From a virus, in IMG/VR virus record IMGVR_UViG_3300010885_008855, positions 1 through 26,779 of that record: a stretch of DNA of 26,779 nt; one strand, written 5' to 3'. The translations under genes and the position numbers were made by a program. Numbering within the stretch: position 1 is the first letter of the stretch; the number at the start of each line of letters is the position of its first letter. Shown piece after piece: positions 8,134 to 17,740 of this stretch. The notes under the pieces were generated by a model. It had not been told where the DNA came from. It made no database searches and saw only the letters and a program-made list of their open reading frames with translations.

Positions 8134-8391
8134 TTAAACCGTTGTAATGTAAGCGCTATAGCCACCATTGATTAAGATAGTTCTTTCAACAGCACTTATA
8201 AAATATTCGTGTCCACCTAGGTAGCAATAGGTTGCTGCCTGTGTCTCGTCTACTCCTGGTGTACGTTGGGAATAGATGGTTGTTCCATAAACTAAAATTG
8301 TATTTGAACGGGCAATTCTGTAGCGCCAGAACAGGCGACCAAATCCTGCTGGTCCTTCATCCACCGTAGGTGGTTTAAACAGATATGCCAT
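8134..8391 (-). CDS. Unknown virion-module protein, 85 aa
   Basis: An 85-residue protein (MAYLFKPPTVDEGPAGFGRLFWRYRI, ending LINGGYSAYITTV) with many Tyr, Phe and Arg and one Cys. No membrane segment. It is the first gene after the capsid gene and follows a hairpin; AAGGAG lies five bases before ATG, giving it a fresh ribosome site. Head-tail completion or capsid decoration are possibilities by position only; I do not recognise a family. Confidence 0.7.
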   Translation of the reverse strand: MAYLFKPPTVDEGPAGFGRLFWRYRIARSNTILVYGTTIYSQRTPGVDETQAATYCYLGGHEYFISAVERTILINGGYSAYITTV

Positions 8392-8412
8392 GATTCTCCT
8401 TGTTAGTGGGCA

Positions 8413-8443
8413 AAGCCCCCTTAGTATTTACCTAAGAGGGCTT
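8413..8443 (-). terminator. Hairpin downstream of the major capsid gene (partial terminator or processing site)
   Basis: Arms 8413-8424 and 8432-8443 pair over 12 positions with a seven-base loop. On the plus strand one pair is C-A, but on minus-strand RNA it becomes G-U, so the hairpin is better formed in the late transcript. Only a short TTT follows, then GCCCAC, so it is probably a leaky terminator or RNA-stabilising structure that lets capsid mRNA exceed tail mRNA (inference). Confidence 0.5.
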
Positions 8444-8463
8444 AGCCTTTACTTAACTAATAG

Positions 8464-9510
8464 TTAAGAGTTGTGGATTGAAGAAGAAGATTCAATACGT
8501 ACGAGGGAAGCGTCACGATAACGGTTCCATCCTAGTACGCCGTACCATCCGATTGGACGGAAACGCATCAACTTATCAACGATTGGTCCGAAGATCACAT
8601 GTGGCTCTTCAGCAACAGCTTCAGCAAGTGCTTGCTTACCAGCAACGAGTGTACGGAATACACGTACGCCACCTGTAGCATTTACATATGAAGATGTACC
8701 GAATGTACCTGATGCAGATCCTGAACCTGTACCGTCAGCAGCATTGAACAAACGTGGAGACTCTACGAACATAGCGCCTTCGTAAGTTCCGATTGTTCCT
8801 GGCCAGAACTCAGAAGAACCTGTCTCTGAGTACTTGTGGTCGTCACGCCATCCGCCTGAACCGGTTTCAGCACGAAGATCGTGTGAAACTTCTGGGTGGA
8901 TACCGCACCAGTAGTATTCCCCTTGACGAGGAACAGCCTTGTTAGCGCGGAGTTTAGCAACAGCTAAACGTACGTCACGTGAACGGATTACAGAGTCAGA
9001 ACCGATTGACTTCTGAGTTGTACCATTGGTGTATGTACCAGCAAATGTTGATACTGGTGAAGCAGATCCACCGGTAAGTTCAGCAATTACGTTTGGTCCA
9101 CCAACAAGGGTGTTAAGAACGATTGTATCAAGGCTGTCAGCCATGTTGAACGCGATGATGTCAGCAATTGCTGGATCAACGTCTGAGAGTGAGAACAACT
9201 CCAACTTACGTGTTGCAAGTGAAGCGTTACCATATTCGTTCAGAGCAACTGAAACAGTTGTTGTGTTGCCTAGGGCAACAGCATCTGGATCAACAGACTC
9301 TGAAAGTGTTGAAGTTACAGCTGACAGATCTGTGTAGATCTGGAACGCAACTGATGAACCAGGCATAGCCTGTTGTACTGGACGCTTATCTGCGACATCG
9401 CGAATAAGAGGTACAGCACGGAGAGCAAACTCTACGTAGCGGTCATAGGCTGTCTGTACTAGGGAAGTACCGAGGGAACCAGATGTGCTATCTGTATATG
9501 CGTTTGCCAT
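8464..9510 (-). CDS. Major capsid protein, N4-gp56-like HK97 fold
   Basis: A 348-residue protein. The N-terminus (SLVQTAYDRYVEFALRAVPLIRDVADKRP) is followed by blocks typical of the N4-gp56 capsid family: SSVAFQIYTDLS, TSTLSESVDPDAVAL, VSVALNEYGNASLATRKLEL, then IHPEVSHDLRAE, and near the end GPIVDKLMRFRPIGWYGVLGWNRY. Size and position directly after an acidic coiled-coil protein agree with a capsid subunit assembled on a scaffold. AAGGTG lies six bases before ATG. In the cell it forms the procapsid shell. Assignment to this capsid class rests on remembered motifs; HK97 fold is family knowledge. Confidence 0.88.
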   Translation of the reverse strand: MANAYTDSTSGSLGTSLVQTAYDRYVEFALRAVPLIRDVADKRPVQQAMPGSSVAFQIYTDLSAVTSTLSESVDPDAVALGNTTTVSVALNEYGNASLATRKLELFSLSDVDPAIADIIAFNMADSLDTIVLNTLVGGPNVIAELTGGSASPVSTFAGTYTNGTTQKSIGSDSVIRSRDVRLAVAKLRANKAVPRQGEYYWCGIHPEVSHDLRAETGSGGWRDDHKYSETGSSEFWPGTIGTYEGAMFVESPRLFNAADGTGSGSASGTFGTSSYVNATGGVRVFRTLVAGKQALAEAVAEEPHVIFGPIVDKLMRFRPIGWYGVLGWNRYRDASLVRIESSSSIHNS

Positions 9511-9553
9511 GTGTCACCTTCTTTCTATAAGGTTGTGTTAATGGATAGAAAAT

Positions 9554-10045
9554 CTATCGGCGACGTTGAGTAGGGTTTCCCGTAATTGCATTGAGTTCGT
9601 CTATTGACTTAGCCCCGTTAAGTTTTGCCATTAGATCGGCATCACGACTTGGGGTATCTGCATTTTGAGTAGCCGCGTTAATCCTCTGATAAGAGGCACG
9701 GTTTGCCTGTTCTTCTTCGCTAATAGGAGCAGCATCGCTCTCAGTCTTTGAGAAGCCAAATACATCAGCGTTCTCTTGGAGCCAAGCATCAATCTGCTCT
9801 GGCGTTGTAATGTCGCCAGGAATAAACTTGGCGACCTTATCTGGTACGCCTTTCGTTGCCAATACATCTTTGACTGAACGATTGCGAAGATCAGATTGAA
9901 TGTCAGCTAATTGCTTAGCCAATTCATTCTTCTCTTTCTCTGCTCGCTTTAATGCTTTACGGAGATTAGCGGGACCATTGGAGTCAGGTTGAACCTGCTC
10001 TTCTAGTTCCATATCGTCTTCGTCATCTTCATATTGGTTTGCCAT
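9554..10045 (-). CDS. Capsid scaffold protein
   Basis: A 163-residue, acidic protein from the internal start MANQYEDDEDD; residues 5-20 are almost all Asp/Glu, residues 30-60 form a coiled coil (LRKALKRAEKEKNELAKQ), and the rest is Gln/Asp/Ala-rich (ITTPEQIDAWLQENADVF). An acidic coiled-coil protein immediately upstream of the capsid gene is the classical scaffold arrangement. The start at 10045 is preferred over an in-frame ATG 39 bases upstream because AAGGGAG lies about seven bases before it. A small inverted repeat (GATAGA/TCTATC, 9544-9558) covers the stop codon. Confidence 0.82.
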   Translation of the reverse strand: MANQYEDDEDDMELEEQVQPDSNGPANLRKALKRAEKEKNELAKQLADIQSDLRNRSVKDVLATKGVPDKVAKFIPGDITTPEQIDAWLQENADVFGFSKTESDAAPISEEEQANRASYQRINAATQNADTPSRDADLMAKLNGAKSIDELNAITGNPTQRRR

Positions 10046-10169
10046 GTGGCACTCCCTTTCGTTTCGGTTAGTCGCAGGCCGCAATTCATCCCAGGGGAAG
10101 GATGGTTGGCTCCCACTGCCAGTCTTGAAATACTCATGCTGGGTGCTGGTCTACCCGCATGGAACCTAG

Positions 10170-11480
10170 TTACTGAACGCCTTGTTGGTTTGCTACTCCA
10201 AGGCTTTGACCTTGTTGGCTTGCTCCAGAAGATCCACCAAAGGTAGATGCTTCTTGAGTTTGCAAGCGCTTTATTCGGGCTTCAGCTTGTGCTTGTGTTT
10301 CACCAGGAGATGTTGTTCCTAGTTGTTGATTTAATAAACTTTGTTCAATTGTTCCTGCTGGTCCATAACCAGAGTAACGAGATGCGATTGATTGCATGCC
10401 TGGCAAGGCAGCGGCTACGTTTCCAAATGCTTGGGTAGCGGCTGCTTGGCTTATACCCATATTGCTGATTTGGTTTAAGGTATCAAGGCTTTGAGTTACG
10501 CCAGCACGAGCAGCGGCAGCACCAAACTTAACGGCATCTACTTGCTTCTGGATAACAGGAAGCGCTGCGGTTGGATCAAGCAAATGAGCCAAAGCATGGC
10601 TTTGATCTAATCCATAATAATTTTGCATCTGCTCTAGGTACAGAGGATCTGTGTTAATTAAAACATCTTTAGCCAAGTTAACGCGAGATTGAACTTCAGA
10701 TGGTGAAATGTCATTGGCAATAAGACTAGCCCATGAAGATTTATTGTCATAAAAACCAGCAGGTAATCCTGCTTGCTTTGCCAATGTAGCATAGGTATTC
10801 TCAGTTGCTAGGTATTCTGCTGGGGTAAGAGGGGCAAGGCCCTTGGCAATACGACCAGCGTTTCCAGCAAAACGAGCACGATAGGCAACAGCCAATGGGT
10901 CTTGGCTTGTTGGGTCTTGAGCAATTAAACTAATAGTATCTGCGCCATAACCTTTTTTAACAAGGGAGGCTAGTGATGAAGCAATATCTCCACCTAAACC
11001 ATAGGCATTAAATGTTGCAGTAAGATTTGCTGTTGCATCCGCTGCTTGTGTAGTTGCTACTGCGTTTGTAACTGCTCCAACACTACTTGTTTTATCGCCA
11101 TAGAGCCATGTATTAAATTCGGAAGCACTTACAGGTTTACCTTCAATATAATTTTGCCCAGTCTTAGATGTTCCTGAACGACCTTCGCTTGTATAATATT
11201 GGTCTGTTCCACCAGGTGCTGCTGATCCGCCACCTGATATACCTGAAACAAGACCACCAAGGGCAGTTGCTAACCCTGCTTCTGATTTCATAATTCCAGA
11301 TATAAGTGCATTGATCTGTGCTTGATTAGAAGAGGTTGTTGCTGGTTTTGCCGCTGGCTTAGCCGCCGGTGCTGTAGATAACCCAAGGGCAGCAGCAGAT
11401 GAAGATGACATCTTTGCTGGCGCAGCAGTTGTCTTAGGAGCAGCCGCTGGTTTAGGTGCTGGTGCTTTAGGTGTCGCCAT
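10170..11480 (-). CDS. Putative internal virion protein with Ala/Pro-rich N-terminus, 436 aa
   Basis: Residues 1-50 are a low-complexity Ala/Pro/Lys segment (MATPKAPAPKPAAAPKTT), residues 55-85 are Gly/Ala-rich helix (ALISGIMKSEAGLATALGG), residues 150-390 are helical with TPAEYLATENTYATLAKQ and MQNYYGLDQSHALAHL, and the end is Gln/Gly-rich (GGSSGASQQGQSLG). No enzyme motif, Cys or clear membrane segment. It starts at the TAA of the 310-residue gene (TAATG). Three long helical proteins between portal and scaffold recall the ejection-protein clusters of short-tailed phages (inference). Family not recognised. Confidence 0.78.
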   Translation of the reverse strand: MATPKAPAPKPAAAPKTTAAPAKMSSSSAAALGLSTAPAAKPAAKPATTSSNQAQINALISGIMKSEAGLATALGGLVSGISGGGSAAPGGTDQYYTSEGRSGTSKTGQNYIEGKPVSASEFNTWLYGDKTSSVGAVTNAVATTQAADATANLTATFNAYGLGGDIASSLASLVKKGYGADTISLIAQDPTSQDPLAVAYRARFAGNAGRIAKGLAPLTPAEYLATENTYATLAKQAGLPAGFYDNKSSWASLIANDISPSEVQSRVNLAKDVLINTDPLYLEQMQNYYGLDQSHALAHLLDPTAALPVIQKQVDAVKFGAAAARAGVTQSLDTLNQISNMGISQAAATQAFGNVAAALPGMQSIASRYSGYGPAGTIEQSLLNQQLGTTSPGETQAQAEARIKRLQTQEASTFGGSSGASQQGQSLGVANQQGVQ

Positions 11481-12412
11481 TACGAAGCCAATCCAAAGTT
11501 TTTAAGAACTTGTAGTCCTACATTGTCCAAGCTCTTGCGGGCATTTTGTGTATAGTTCCAACGTGGGTCATTACGCAGGGATGTTTCAAAGTCATATAAT
11601 GATTGGGTTGCTGGCTTACCATCAGCACCTTTGTAGTTTAATGCGTTCTTGATTGTGTTGTTGTATAGATCAATTCCACCAACTGGAAGTTCTAGGATGT
11701 TAGACATTGATTGGATATAAGGATCTGCCAATGTCTTAAGGCTAACGCCAGCCTTGATCTTATCAGCATATTGCGGATAAAGATTGGCTGCGCTTTCACG
11801 CATTTGATTAAGCACTTCATCTTGTGATACAGCATTACCAGCCACTTGCTCACCATATTGACGAGCTGTAGCATCTGTTAAAGGCAGTCCATGGTTACTA
11901 GCAAATTGCTTAAATGTTGTATAGTAAGTTCCCGCAGGACCTTCCGGCATACCAAGTTTATTTACTGGGGCTTTGCCTGAGAGTAGGTCAGCCTTTACTG
12001 AATCTTCAATAAAAGCATTAATGTCTTTTTTATTACGAGTTAATGTTCTTACACCAGTAGGTACACCATTGCTATAAGTTGATTCTACATATACTTTAGT
12101 TGCACCAGTTTTTGGATCTATGTATTGTGCCATCGCTTCAGGCACACGGGCACGTAGTTCTTCAGGTGTAGCATCACGCTTATAATACTTTTGATATATC
12201 TGATTGATGTTAGATTCAATAGTAAGAGCATCCGGAACGTTTGTGCTTTCTTGCACCTTGGTATAAGTACCTTGCTTCTTCTTAGCACCACTAGAGCCTG
12301 GGGTAAATTTAGCCACGGCAGCAGCAATTTGTTCTTTACTTAGTCCAGCACTAGAAAGTACGGAACCAAGATCAAAGGTGCTAGCAGGCTTTGGTGTTAT
12401 AGGTGTTGCCAT
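11480..12412 (-). CDS. Putative internal virion protein, 310 aa
   Basis: The N-terminus MATPITPKPASTFDLGSV parallels the MATPKAPAPKP start of the next gene, suggesting a shared packaging or docking segment. Residues 25-60 contain a Gly/Lys linker (FTPGSSGAKKKQGTY), and residues 65-300 are mostly helical with YYKRDATPEELRARVPEA, FIEDSVKADLLSG and NQMRESAANLYPQYAD. No catalytic motif. ATG overlaps the TAA of the 1544-residue gene. Probably part of the internal or ejection complex (inference from size, helix content and position). Confidence 0.78.
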   Translation of the reverse strand: MATPITPKPASTFDLGSVLSSAGLSKEQIAAAVAKFTPGSSGAKKKQGTYTKVQESTNVPDALTIESNINQIYQKYYKRDATPEELRARVPEAMAQYIDPKTGATKVYVESTYSNGVPTGVRTLTRNKKDINAFIEDSVKADLLSGKAPVNKLGMPEGPAGTYYTTFKQFASNHGLPLTDATARQYGEQVAGNAVSQDEVLNQMRESAANLYPQYADKIKAGVSLKTLADPYIQSMSNILELPVGGIDLYNNTIKNALNYKGADGKPATQSLYDFETSLRNDPRWNYTQNARKSLDNVGLQVLKNFGLAS

Positions 12413-15400
12413 TATTTAGCCGCCTTTGGTGTCGGTGTTAAGTACTTGTCGTATATCTGATCCTGTGTTAGGAATCTATTATAGATGTCCGAGAATCCAG
12501 TGTCTTTCTTTAATTGATCTACAACAATGTTGTAAGCAAAAACAAGGTCTTGATTGGCATTAGCAGTAAATGTATGAACATCACGTCTTGCCAATTCATT
12601 AGCCAATTGTTTTCTAATATCTAGATAAACTCCAACGTTTTTCCATGTTGAATTCTTATCAGCTATTTTCTTAAAGTTTTCATCTGTAACAATTTTGGTT
12701 AATCCTTGTACTACACGGTTAACCTTTGATCCATCTGTGTCTGTATAGTCATTATACCATGATGATGCTGTGCCATCTGGATTTTTAGATAACGCATCAA
12801 TGGTAACTTGCTTGGCAAACTTTAAATCTTCAGCGCCTGTGTCATTAACAGATTTAATATTTCTTTTTTGAAGTTCGGCATCAATCTTATCCATTACATT
12901 GCGGTATTGGATCCAACCCTTTTTAGCCTCATTTTTCTTCTGAGCATCAATCGGGCTTTGGCTACCAAGGAATGTATCTGGTCCAGCTGCACTGACTTTT
13001 GTATTATATAGCCAGTCGTATGAAGCCTGTGAAAAGTTATAGCCAGTAGGGTTATTAGCAACAAGACCTACAAGGGCAGGTTCAATTTTGTATAACTGGG
13101 ATACAAGATCTTTGTTTTGTTGAAGCACCTTGATTGCATCTGGGCTTGATTGAACGCCAGTCTTATTTTGTGAAAGACTATCGGCAAATTCAAAGAACTC
13201 CGGATGATCTCTTAGGAAGATAGCATCAGCATTACGTGGATCAGTACGCTTTAACTCACGGTACTTATCCATCCATAGGCGATATGGGCTATCAAACTTA
13301 GGAGAGAAAGGTAGAATAAGGTTAGCTGCAATACGCATATTGTAGTAATCGTCAGTCATCTTTTGAATTTTGTTTTCAAAATTTGCTGGTACTGGCTTGC
13401 CTTCGTTCTGCAATCTCTTGGCTTCAGTGTTCCAAATCAATTGATAGTTACGGGCATACTCAGGAGAAGATTGTCCGGCTACCTCTGTTTGAGCACGTTT
13501 TACCCAAGCAGGCATAAACCCAGTAAGCAAACCTCTGCTTGGCCCATAAGGCAAAGCCCATTTAAATGAAGCCTCAAGCGTTGGTTGACGCTTAACAATT
13601 TCAGAGATAGGTGTTGCTACATATGGTCCAACTGGAAAGACATCGTTGAATACGTTAGAAGTACCCTTGTTGTAAAGGGCATCCATGCCACCACCAAAAA
13701 TAACATCTAGTGATTTCTTTGGAATACCCATATTATCAAGAGCATTAAGACCCTTGCCAACAAAAGGAATATTCTTAATACCCTTTGGCATTTGAAGCCA
13801 AATGGTATCGTTAGAAGTTGCTTGACCTGCTGGAACTTCCTTACCATTTTGATCTGTTACTAGACCAGCACGGTTGGGTGAGTTCCAAATCATGTTTCCA
13901 CGATTGACAATGGCTGGATTAGCAACTGCCATTTTTAGCCAAGTTTTATAAGCATTTTCTTGCGCAGAAAAGAATGGGCTTACGTATTTCATAGCGGCAG
14001 CAAGATTACTGCGACGCTCAATATTAAACAGGATGCCCTTCATATCACGAATTGCTGTCTTGTGAGCAGCAGCCATGATGTCGGCTTGTTCCTTTGGTGT
14101 AACTCTATCCTTTTGAACAGGAGCACCTTTGATAGGTTGGAAATCTTCTCTGTTCTTAAGACCCTCTAGTACGTCAATACGACGTTTAACTTCATCACGG
14201 TATAGCTTGACGTATAGCGGATGACGTGCCCAAGCATCTTCAGGCATTGTTCCAAGAACATGGAATAGTCCATTGATTAACTTACGAGTTTTGATAAGGT
14301 CAACGTTATTAAGGTTATCCTCAAGCACATGGCCATGAATAACAGGTTGTGTTGTTGGATCTTTAAACGCTGAGCGTAGATCATTGGCAGTAATTTCACC
14401 TAGTTTACTACGCAGCCCAGATGTTTCTGGTAGGTAATGATCTAAAAATTGATTTGCTTTTGTAACATACTCAGCTGCATCATCGGATTTAAGTTCTAGG
14501 CGAGCACGTAGGTCACGGCCTTCAGGAGAGTTAACTAGCCAACGGGTGACGTCATCTAATCCTTCACCTGGCTTAAGAGCAACAATCTTTTTAATGACAG
14601 CAGAATTGCCAAATTGACGATTAAGGGTTTGCGCCCATTGGTCATGGTATCCAATGTCTTCTGGATAGACAGCGCCGATACCTTTGCTTGAAACATTCTT
14701 GCCAATAAGGTCGCTATTGCTGTCAACAATGCGCTCAAAAGAACGAGCAGATGAAGTCATGTTACGGAACATGGGTCCTAATTTGCCACCAAAAGCATCA
14801 TCAATTGTGTATACATTTCCATCTGAACTTGTGTATTCAAATGAACCGCTACCAATTCTTTGCTTTGGTAATGCACCTTTGTTCCTATTGAGAAGATCTA
14901 CATAGTGGTCATAGACCCCTTGCTTTTCAGCACGAAGCATCTCAAGAGTATTTACTTGGGTGAGAAGATTTGGGTTTTGAGGATCAAGAGATAACTTGGC
15001 TTTAGCCGCAGCAATCTGAGCATCAGATTCTTTTAATTCTTTTGTGACAACAGCACGGCTTATCTCTACATCTTTAAAGGTTCTTGTTCCACCCTCAAGG
15101 CTATAGTTGTCAATCAAACGATTGACGCTTGCCTTGGTATTGAACATGACATCTTTAAGTCCTGGTCCAAGATGTTGCAAACTAGCCAATGAGCCAACAG
15201 ATGAGGCAATACGTAGCTGAGAATCAAGACCGTTACGAAGGGTATATCCAAGACGAAGCAATGCTCCAGCCTTAAATAGATCCTGAGTAAGATCTGCATA
15301 ATGTACAAATGTATCAGCAGCACGACCAGCAACTACCTTGATGGGTCCAAGTGCTTGAAGAGATGTAGCATTACGCTTAAGTACTTTATTAAGCAAATCA

Positions 15401-17046
15401 AAGTCCATGATTGATGTGTGGTCCATGGTTTGAGATTCAAACTGTGGAACCTTAATGATGTCTCCACTTACTGGATCAATCATGTAACCACGATCTTTAA
15501 TTGACTTAAATGCTGATGTACGAGCACGCTTAAAATCGTTGTACATTTGGTCAGCCATATCAATATCAATACCATATTGTTGAGCCATGGCACGAGATAC
15601 TGTGCTTTCCATGTTCAAGATTACATTGGCTCTAGACTCAGGAGTATTTGCTGAGATGTACTTATCAAGTAATCCCTTTGCGCCTGTCTCATCAATAGCG
15701 CCAGTCTTGCTAGCGCGATCAAGAGTTGCCATGACTTCTTTATAAGAATCGGCATCGTTAAGATCAATTACACCGGCAGGGCGTTCACCAGCAGCCCATG
15801 AAACCTTTTGGTACATTCTGTGGAATGGTGTTGGCTGATATACCTCAACCTTGGCAGAACCTGGTGTCTTATCGTAATACTTTAGTGAACGAGAGTTGGC
15901 AACAAAGTCCTCAAGTGGTTGAGATAATGTTCCAGCAGTACGACGAAGTACTCCGCCACCCTGTCCTAATTCCATCATTTGTGCAAAACGTTGATCGTTT
16001 TGTGCTAAAGCTCTGTAGTTTTCTTCTGCTTGTGCAATTACATTTGCATCTTCATGCATAAATGGAAGCATGCCAGAACCATCTGGGGCAGCAAACAATT
16101 TAAATTGATCTGTAGCAGCTAGGTCGCCACGAGCAGCCTTAAGTGCATCTGACATATCAGCACGTTTTGCGGCTAGATCTATCATTGCATGTGGGTCACC
16201 AATAGCAGCACGCAGTACTGTGCCTACTTGCTCAGTATCTTTTGAATCACCAAGTAGGTGTGCTAGTAATCCTGGGTTACTAGATGAGCGAACCATTGGA
16301 TGGTTGATGGCATAAGTCTTATCGTTTTTAGCAAAGTCTTGAAGTACTGGTGTAAAGCGATTCTTAACACCATTTTGCGCTTGAGTAATATCTTCAGCAG
16401 CCTTGGATGCATCTTCGGCAGTCTTGATTGCACCTACGCCAAGTTCACTTGCCTTAAGTGCTTTTAATACCTTACTGCCACCCAAGGTTACGTCTAGCAT
16501 AAAGTCTTTGTAAACATCTAATGATCCACTTGTTACGCGACCAAATATGTTTTTCTTAAATGTTTCTTCGCGTTGAGCAGGATCATAAATATTAAAATTA
16601 TTATTAAAAATATGAGCGTATGGAGCATCTATTGCTTGACCTAATGAAATATCATTAGATCCATTCCATGCTTTTTTCCACATGTTTGGATCAAAAATAG
16701 ATGAAGGCGATTTAATGAAAGCATCTTCAACAAGATTATATGTTGTTGCTGGACGGTAAAGAAGATTCCTGTTAACTGCTTGAACTGTATTTAATGCAGA
16801 GTTAAGTCCAGGTACTTTACCAATGGCAGTAAATGTAGGGGCAATGTTGCCTTCTAAACGCTTTGTAGCGCTGTCTAGTGTGTTGGCAAAACCGTTCCAC
16901 TGTTCGTTGTCATTAAAAGCGGCTGTTCCAACATCCCATGCAAAACGAGGAACTGATGTTCCTAGTTGCCAGGCGTCTTTACCCGCTGTTTCAATAGCAC
17001 CACCGACTGCTTTAGCAGCATCACCAATTCTGTTCCATATACTCAA
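12412..17046 (-). CDS. Giant internal/ejection-type virion protein, 1544 aa (TTG start)
   Basis: A 1544-residue protein, the largest gene in the window. The N-terminus (DAAKAVGGAIETAGKDAWQL) is amphipathic helix; residues about 660-720 are coiled coil (AVVTKELKESDAQIAAAKAK, LEMLRAEKQGVYDHY); residues about 1015-1130 hold a conserved-looking block (KYVSPFFSAQENAYKTWLKM, PKGIKNIPFVGKGLNAL) followed by FPVGPYVATPISEIVKRQ; the C-terminal 200 residues are helical. I see no transglycosylase, protease or tape-measure signature. An internal protein that enters the host with the DNA is the best guess. Start is TTG overlapping the upstream TGA as TTGA, with AAGGGA six bases before it. Similar large proteins appear between portal and capsid in some actinobacterial phages. 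Confidence 0.85.
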   Translation of the reverse strand: MSIWNRIGDAAKAVGGAIETAGKDAWQLGTSVPRFAWDVGTAAFNDNEQWNGFANTLDSATKRLEGNIAPTFTAIGKVPGLNSALNTVQAVNRNLLYRPATTYNLVEDAFIKSPSSIFDPNMWKKAWNGSNDISLGQAIDAPYAHIFNNNFNIYDPAQREETFKKNIFGRVTSGSLDVYKDFMLDVTLGGSKVLKALKASELGVGAIKTAEDASKAAEDITQAQNGVKNRFTPVLQDFAKNDKTYAINHPMVRSSSNPGLLAHLLGDSKDTEQVGTVLRAAIGDPHAMIDLAAKRADMSDALKAARGDLAATDQFKLFAAPDGSGMLPFMHEDANVIAQAEENYRALAQNDQRFAQMMELGQGGGVLRRTAGTLSQPLEDFVANSRSLKYYDKTPGSAKVEVYQPTPFHRMYQKVSWAAGERPAGVIDLNDADSYKEVMATLDRASKTGAIDETGAKGLLDKYISANTPESRANVILNMESTVSRAMAQQYGIDIDMADQMYNDFKRARTSAFKSIKDRGYMIDPVSGDIIKVPQFESQTMDHTSIMDFDLLNKVLKRNATSLQALGPIKVVAGRAADTFVHYADLTQDLFKAGALLRLGYTLRNGLDSQLRIASSVGSLASLQHLGPGLKDVMFNTKASVNRLIDNYSLEGGTRTFKDVEISRAVVTKELKESDAQIAAAKAKLSLDPQNPNLLTQVNTLEMLRAEKQGVYDHYVDLLNRNKGALPKQRIGSGSFEYTSSDGNVYTIDDAFGGKLGPMFRNMTSSARSFERIVDSNSDLIGKNVSSKGIGAVYPEDIGYHDQWAQTLNRQFGNSAVIKKIVALKPGEGLDDVTRWLVNSPEGRDLRARLELKSDDAAEYVTKANQFLDHYLPETSGLRSKLGEITANDLRSAFKDPTTQPVIHGHVLEDNLNNVDLIKTRKLINGLFHVLGTMPEDAWARHPLYVKLYRDEVKRRIDVLEGLKNREDFQPIKGAPVQKDRVTPKEQADIMAAAHKTAIRDMKGILFNIERRSNLAAAMKYVSPFFSAQENAYKTWLKMAVANPAIVNRGNMIWNSPNRAGLVTDQNGKEVPAGQATSNDTIWLQMPKGIKNIPFVGKGLNALDNMGIPKKSLDVIFGGGMDALYNKGTSNVFNDVFPVGPYVATPISEIVKRQPTLEASFKWALPYGPSRGLLTGFMPAWVKRAQTEVAGQSSPEYARNYQLIWNTEAKRLQNEGKPVPANFENKIQKMTDDYYNMRIAANLILPFSPKFDSPYRLWMDKYRELKRTDPRNADAIFLRDHPEFFEFADSLSQNKTGVQSSPDAIKVLQQNKDLVSQLYKIEPALVGLVANNPTGYNFSQASYDWLYNTKVSAAGPDTFLGSQSPIDAQKKNEAKKGWIQYRNVMDKIDAELQKRNIKSVNDTGAEDLKFAKQVTIDALSKNPDGTASSWYNDYTDTDGSKVNRVVQGLTKIVTDENFKKIADKNSTWKNVGVYLDIRKQLANELARRDVHTFTANANQDLVFAYNIVVDQLKKDTGFSDIYNRFLTQDQIYDKYLTPTPKAAK

Positions 17047-17513
17047 AGCATATCCCTTAACTGGCGGATGACAGTTCTAGTTTCTGGTGATGTTTCTGAA
17101 CGACCAGCAATAAATGAAAGTGCTGGCATATACATCGCTAGGTTTGCACGAAAGTTGTCATCTGGTTGATTACTTAAACCAAGTGCTTCTGGTCCTGCTC
17201 CTGCGCCAATTGGGACACCTGTAGTTACTGGTTCTCCTGGGCGCTGCGTTGCGGCATGCAAAGGAATGACGGTACGGTTTTGTCCTGCTGCTGCAATATC
17301 CGCAGCTGGCAAAGGTTTTACTTCTGCTGTTTTAGCCATAGGTGCAGAGCTTTCAAGATTATTAAAATCTTGATTCTCACCATAGGCCATACCTGTCATT
17401 TTTCTTACTGCTTGCTTTGATGCTGGTCCGCCATCGGTGCGTTGGGACATAGCCCCTGGGCCTGATTGAACAGCTGGATTATTTGGAGCTTGATAGCCAC
17501 CTTTACCTGCCAT
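17043..17513 (-). CDS. Unknown virion-module protein, 156 aa
   Basis: A Pro/Gly/Ala-rich 156-residue protein (MAGKGGYQAPNNPAVQSGPG) that looks disordered for the first 110 residues, then ends in a helical stretch (DDNFRANLAMYMPALSFIA, SPETRTVIRQLRDML). The C-terminal helix could dock to the portal or capsid. AAGGAG precedes ATG, and its TGA is overlapped by the TTG start of the giant gene. Family not recognised; packaged structural role inferred from position. Confidence 0.72.
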   Translation of the reverse strand: MAGKGGYQAPNNPAVQSGPGAMSQRTDGGPASKQAVRKMTGMAYGENQDFNNLESSAPMAKTAEVKPLPAADIAAAGQNRTVIPLHAATQRPGEPVTTGVPIGAGAGPEALGLSNQPDDNFRANLAMYMPALSFIAGRSETSPETRTVIRQLRDML

Positions 17514-17515
17514 AA

Positions 17516-17737
17516 TCAGTCTCCTTCTTGTAAAGTCTCAATGGTTCGGGCTGCATACTCGTGGAATGACTTTTCATCTTCCACGAAACTTGCTTGTGTA
17601 TCTAACATTGCAGTTAGATTACTAAAAAAATTTGCTACAACTACTGCCATATTCATAGCAGCGTCGGAGAACAGAGCAAGCATGTCCCACTTCGTTATAC
17701 GAATAGGGGGACGCTCACCCTGTTCTTCATTGAACAA
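17516..17737 (-). CDS. Small helical protein, 73 aa (probable TTG start)
   Basis: A 73-residue protein with an acidic first third (FNEEQGERPPIRITKWD), a central hydrophobic or amphipathic helix (LALFSDAAMNMAVVVANFFSN) and an acidic end (EKSFHEYAARTIETLQEGD). The middle could be a membrane-touching helix but is interrupted by Asp and Asn. No in-frame ATG exists near the 5' end; TTG at 17737 with AGGAG eleven bases upstream is the best start, so the N-terminus is uncertain. Its neighbours are portal-linked small genes. Function unknown. Confidence 0.6.
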   Translation of the reverse strand: MFNEEQGERPPIRITKWDMLALFSDAAMNMAVVVANFFSNLTAMLDTQASFVEDEKSFHEYAARTIETLQEGD

Positions 17738-17740
17738 TGG

